From NCBI RefSeq assembly GCF_900109295.1, contig NZ_FOIZ01000001.1, positions 992,001-1,056,000 on the forward strand: 64,000 nt of DNA, read 5' to 3'. The translations under genes were made by a program, and so were the position numbers. Below are positions 62,101 through 64,000 of the stretch, in pieces. The notes below the pieces were generated by a model. The model searched no databases, was not told the origin of the DNA, and worked only from the letters and a program-made list of their open reading frames with translations. The stretch is from Cognatiyoonia koreensis (GTDB lineage: Bacteria > Pseudomonadota > Alphaproteobacteria > Rhodobacterales > Rhodobacteraceae). Each line of letters starts with the position of its first letter. Within the stretch, counting starts at the first letter, position 1.

Positions 62101-64000
62101 TCTCCATTGACCGCGCCAACTGTCAGGTCGTCGCCGTCAGGATCGCTGTCGTTGGTCAGAACATTTCCAATGATGCCAGCGGGATCGTCTTCTCCTGCGC
62201 CAAAGTCATCATCATTCGCAACTGGACCACGGTTCACTTCATCGCCGACAATCGATTCAATTTCGGTGAAAGATATTGTTTCGCCGGTTGGGTTGCCGTC
62301 TTCATCGACGAAAACAACAGTGCCGTCAAAGCCGTTGCCGTTGCTGTCAGGAACAGGGGAACCGGTGCCATCAGGCCCGGCAAGGATGTATGGTCCCTGT
62401 CCTGTCAGATCCAGCACGTCATTGTCGTCCCCGGCCGCGCCGCCATCAATTGTATCACCAGCAGATCCAAAAATTGTATCTGCGTCAGCACCGGCATCAA
62501 CGGTGTCCGCACCAGCGCCGGTCGTGATCACGTCCTGACCGCGACCGCCCCAGATATCATCGTCGCCGTCACCACCGTCGAGCACATCATCGCCGCCAGA
62601 GCCTTCCAGCTTATCGTTGCCAGCGCCGCCCGTAATTGTGTCATTACCAGAACCGCCAAAGAGCATATCGTTGCCGGACCCACCGTCGAGTACGTCATTA
62701 CCGTCACCGCCACGGACAACGTCATCACCTGTACCGCCGGCCAAAACGTCGTCACCATCTTCCCCGAAAATGGTGTCGTTCCCTGCACCACCGTCAATAT
62801 CGTCATCACCGGATCCGGAAATGTCGACATCAAAGTAAATGTCCGTGACGTTGATCCCAGAGTTTGCGCCACCGTCCTGGTCATGTTCGATTTCAATCCG
62901 TGCGACGGGACCTGGAATTGAAACAAGAACAGAATAATGTGGAGATGTATCAGGAGCATAGCCACCGTTGCTGCTGGCCGTATCGTTACCTGGCACGCCG
63001 TCGGTGTTGCTAAGAGTCAGGCATGACCCCGCTACAAGATTGATGGCAATCGCATTTCCATGCGCGTCAAATGCTTTGACACGTACAACGCCGTCTCCGT
63101 CGATATCGTTGATGCGGAAAGACACGTTTTCGACAGGATCGGAGAAATCCAAACGGTAGTCAGCGGAGTTCCCGTTCCCGTCTGTTACGCTGTATAGAGA
63201 GCTGTTATCATCGACCGGACGTCCGTCATCATCAATACCGGACACAAGCTGGTCGTCCGATTCAAATTCGGTATCCGAACCCTTCTCTTTCAGAATCGTG
63301 AAGGTAACGTCGACGTTGCCAGTGTTCTGGGTGAAACCGTTCAGATCTTGCCCATTGCCTGAACCTGCGAGATCCCAGTCAAGACTTTCACGGATTGTGT
63401 TGTTCCCACCGGTATCGCCGTACAGTAGGTCATCACCAGTTCCACCACGGATGATGTCGTTGCCAGCACCACCGAACGCCGTATCGTCACCCGCATCGCC
63501 ATAAACGCGGTCATCGCCAAGACCGCCGAAGAGCAGGTCGTCGCCGTTCATCCCTTCCAGAATGTCGTCGCCACTATCGCCGTGCAGCTCATCGTTGCCG
63601 TCTTGACCGCAGAGCGTATCGTCACCGCCGCCGCCATAGACTTCGTCGTCACCATTTCCGGCCAGTACGAAATCATCGCCGTCTTCGGCCATAATAATGT
63701 CGTCGTTGACACCTTCGCCGGCCAGAATCTGATCGTTGGCGTCCACACGGTCGCCGTCCGGGTCACCGGTGTAGTTTGCGTCAATGCGCTCGCCCGCGGT
63801 CGATCCTTCGACAATCCCATCGAGGTCCGAACTGTCATCGAAGACGAGGTTGTCGATTGCGCCGGAACCGCAAAGCTGGACATCCATGCGGTACACGCCG
63901 TCCACATCGAAATGGGCGACTAGCTGGCCATTGTTTGCCGTTGGTCCCACTTGACGGGTCGCGATCAGGCAGTTGTTTTCGTCATAGAAGCGAACGACTG
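59127..64000 (-). CDS. giant RTX/cadherin-like repeat protein with C-terminal Hint domain (partial, N-terminus beyond window)
   Basis: The frame is open from the stop at 59127 to the right edge (about 1,620 residues) with no convincing start, so the N-terminus is missing. From N to C: a short beta domain (DENNCLIATRQVG), RTX block 1 (about 63,400-63,800), a beta-sandwich region with many Asp and Gly, RTX block 2 (62,450-62,830), and four tandem cadherin-like (tandem-95/VCBS type) repeats of about 100 residues (60,850-62,240), each with a NDGP-type start and DxDPxxDxL. RTX block 3 (59,840-60,850) and a Hint domain (about 59,130-59,708) beginning PCFTPGTTI, with SPNHRVLV, complete it. It is a secreted calcium-binding adhesin or surface protein, probably exported by type I secretion; the Hint domain may autoprocess. 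Confidence 0.93.
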   Translation of the reverse strand, partial: VVRFYDENNCLIATRQVGPTANNGQLVAHFDVDGVYRMDVQLCGSGAIDNLVFDDSSDLDGIVEGSTAGERIDANYTGDPDGDRVDANDQILAGEGVNDDIIMAEDGDDFVLAGNGDDEVYGGGGDDTLCGQDGNDELHGDSGDDILEGMNGDDLLFGGLGDDRVYGDAGDDTAFGGAGNDIIRGGTGDDLLYGDTGGNNTIRESLDWDLAGSGNGQDLNGFTQNTGNVDVTFTILKEKGSDTEFESDDQLVSGIDDDGRPVDDNSSLYSVTDGNGNSADYRLDFSDPVENVSFRINDIDGDGVVRVKAFDAHGNAIAINLVAGSCLTLSNTDGVPGNDTASSNGGYAPDTSPHYSVLVSIPGPVARIEIEHDQDGGANSGINVTDIYFDVDISGSGDDDIDGGAGNDTIFGEDGDDVLAGGTGDDVVRGGDGNDVLDGGSGNDMLFGGSGNDTITGGAGNDKLEGSGGDDVLDGGDGDDDIWGGRGQDVITTGAGADTVDAGADADTIFGSAGDTIDGGAAGDDNDVLDLTGQGPYILAGPDGTGSPVPDSNGNGFDGTVVFVDEDGNPTGETISFTEIESIVGDEVNRGPVANDDDFGAGEDDPAGIIGNVLTNDSDPDGDDLTVGAVNGDPAGVGTPVAGSNGGLVTINPDGTVAFDPNGEFESLGEGETVETTVTYTVDDGNGGTTTATVTITVTGTNDDPIAVADTDSTDQDTAIALDNVLGNDTDPEGDDLTVSAVNGAGGNVGAPVAGDNGGLLTIGADGTASFDPNGDFDDLAAGETAETTVAYTISDGNGGEDTTTVTITVTGSNDGPTAVADTFAGDEDNVEVVGNVLDNDEDPDSDPLTVGAVNGNPANVGAPVPANGGGLVTIAQDGTVTFDPNGEFDELAPGETAEVTVEYTVTDPSGATSTETVTITVNGINDGPVATDNTYTFDPTEAAGDVDGNVITDDTGNGSDSDPENDNLSVSAVGGAAAGVGAAVAGDNGGLFTIGADGTVDFDANGEFDDLGLGESASTSVTYTIVDENGAEDTATVTFTVDGVNNGTVEGTDGDDVILPGYVDADGDIVDGEDNILPGKEPNDDVIVAGAGDDSVVAGLGDDTVFGGTGNDTIDGGEGDDVLDGGTGDDSITGGTGGDFIEGGDGDDVINAGNHDDPLPDVGYPQQGLFPGYDADPDPTNDLDTVFGGAGNDTISTGDDNDTIFGGSGDDTIDAGIDDDSVDGGTGNDTIIGSEGNDIIDGGEGDDLIFGGLDLSVPDFVNIPDDEPNEFGFTDLVTDNNNDTLFGGAGNDTIYGQDDDDTLFGGTGKDTLFGGVDDDELIGGDGDDTLFGGQGNDDLEGGAGEDVLEGGAGADFASGGLGSDTFIGGNGGDVVVGGEDPDGSDIDVLDLTGSAVDFITYDPNDPEAGVVTFLDGSTMTFSEIENVIPCFTPGTTIATPKGERLVEELQVGDRIITRDNGIQEIAWVGHKTMDGKQLAANPHLKPILIKAGSLGDGLPERDMLVSPNHRVLVASEMTQLYFEEREVLAAVKHMTGAQGIHAVEVMATTYIHFMFERHEVVLSNGAWTESFQPGDYSLKGIGNSQRNEIFELFPELATKTGLEDYQSARKALKKHEAKLLMK

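Noticed and set aside
1..64000. Mobile elements, CRISPR arrays, prophage or integrase genes
   Set aside because: No transposase, integrase, regularly spaced repeats or phage structural genes were seen on either strand.

Overview
The window looks like chromosomal DNA of a marine alphaproteobacterium of the Roseobacter group (Rhodobacteraceae). The reasons are the gene order phoR ... pstSCAB-phoU-phoB, three TRAP transporter systems within about 15 kb, a class II DAHP synthase, a GcvT-fused FAD oxidoreductase, a LuxR solo, and a huge RTX protein ending in a Hint domain. I see no rRNA, tRNA, CRISPR array, integrase or insertion sequence. Almost everything reads as intact core or accessory metabolism with very dense packing: many ATGA start/stop overlaps, and seven tail-to-tail gene pairs whose stop codons overlap.

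Layout. 1-2.7 kb: end of an ABC solute-binding protein gene and a GlxA-type AraC regulator coupled to an unknown membrane protein. 2.8-7.6 kb: DAHP synthase, a PAS protein, yicC-gmk-gamma carbonic anhydrase, one unknown gene. 7.7-15.2 kb: the phosphate regulon, with a soluble PhoR, a four-unit Pho box before pstS, and pstS-pstC-pstA-pstB-phoU-phoB. 15.2-16.6 kb: 6-phosphogluconate dehydrogenase. 16.7-30.5 kb: transport region with a TAXI TRAP system, an aldehyde dehydrogenase, a TakP-like TRAP system, a serralysin-type RTX metalloprotease and a third TRAP system. 30.6-34.7 kb: aroQ coupled to a LuxR solo, then a gene-free stretch folding into five successive strong hairpins (candidate structured RNA), then tsf and rpsB and a GNAT acetyltransferase. 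34.8-42.1 kb: HupE/UreJ and DUF4198 proteins head to head, psuK-psuG, DUF502, LysE exporter, and a bdhA-small ORF-patatin operon. 42.2-49.9 kb: a candidate 76-nt sRNA with its own promoter and terminator, a YejA-like binding protein, a tiny lipoprotein, an aquaporin, a CsbD-like protein, an XRE-cupin regulator, and a ligase-DsbA-K+ channel-MFS operon. 49.9-58.8 kb: mfd, a membrane protein, hemB, a SYLF lipoprotein, a GcvT-family oxidoreductase, a MobA-like nucleotidyltransferase. 59.1-64 kb: the C-terminal 1,600 or more residues of an RTX/cadherin-like/Hint protein running off the right edge.

The most original signals are non-coding. One is the hairpin array at 31,937-32,147, in which all three non-Watson-Crick pairs are U-G on the plus strand. 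The other is the sRNA candidate at 42,271-42,346 on the minus strand. Three of the four complete ABC/TRAP binding-protein genes that precede their permease genes are also followed by a perfect stem-loop before the permease gene. All functional calls rest on reading motifs by eye; no database search was possible.
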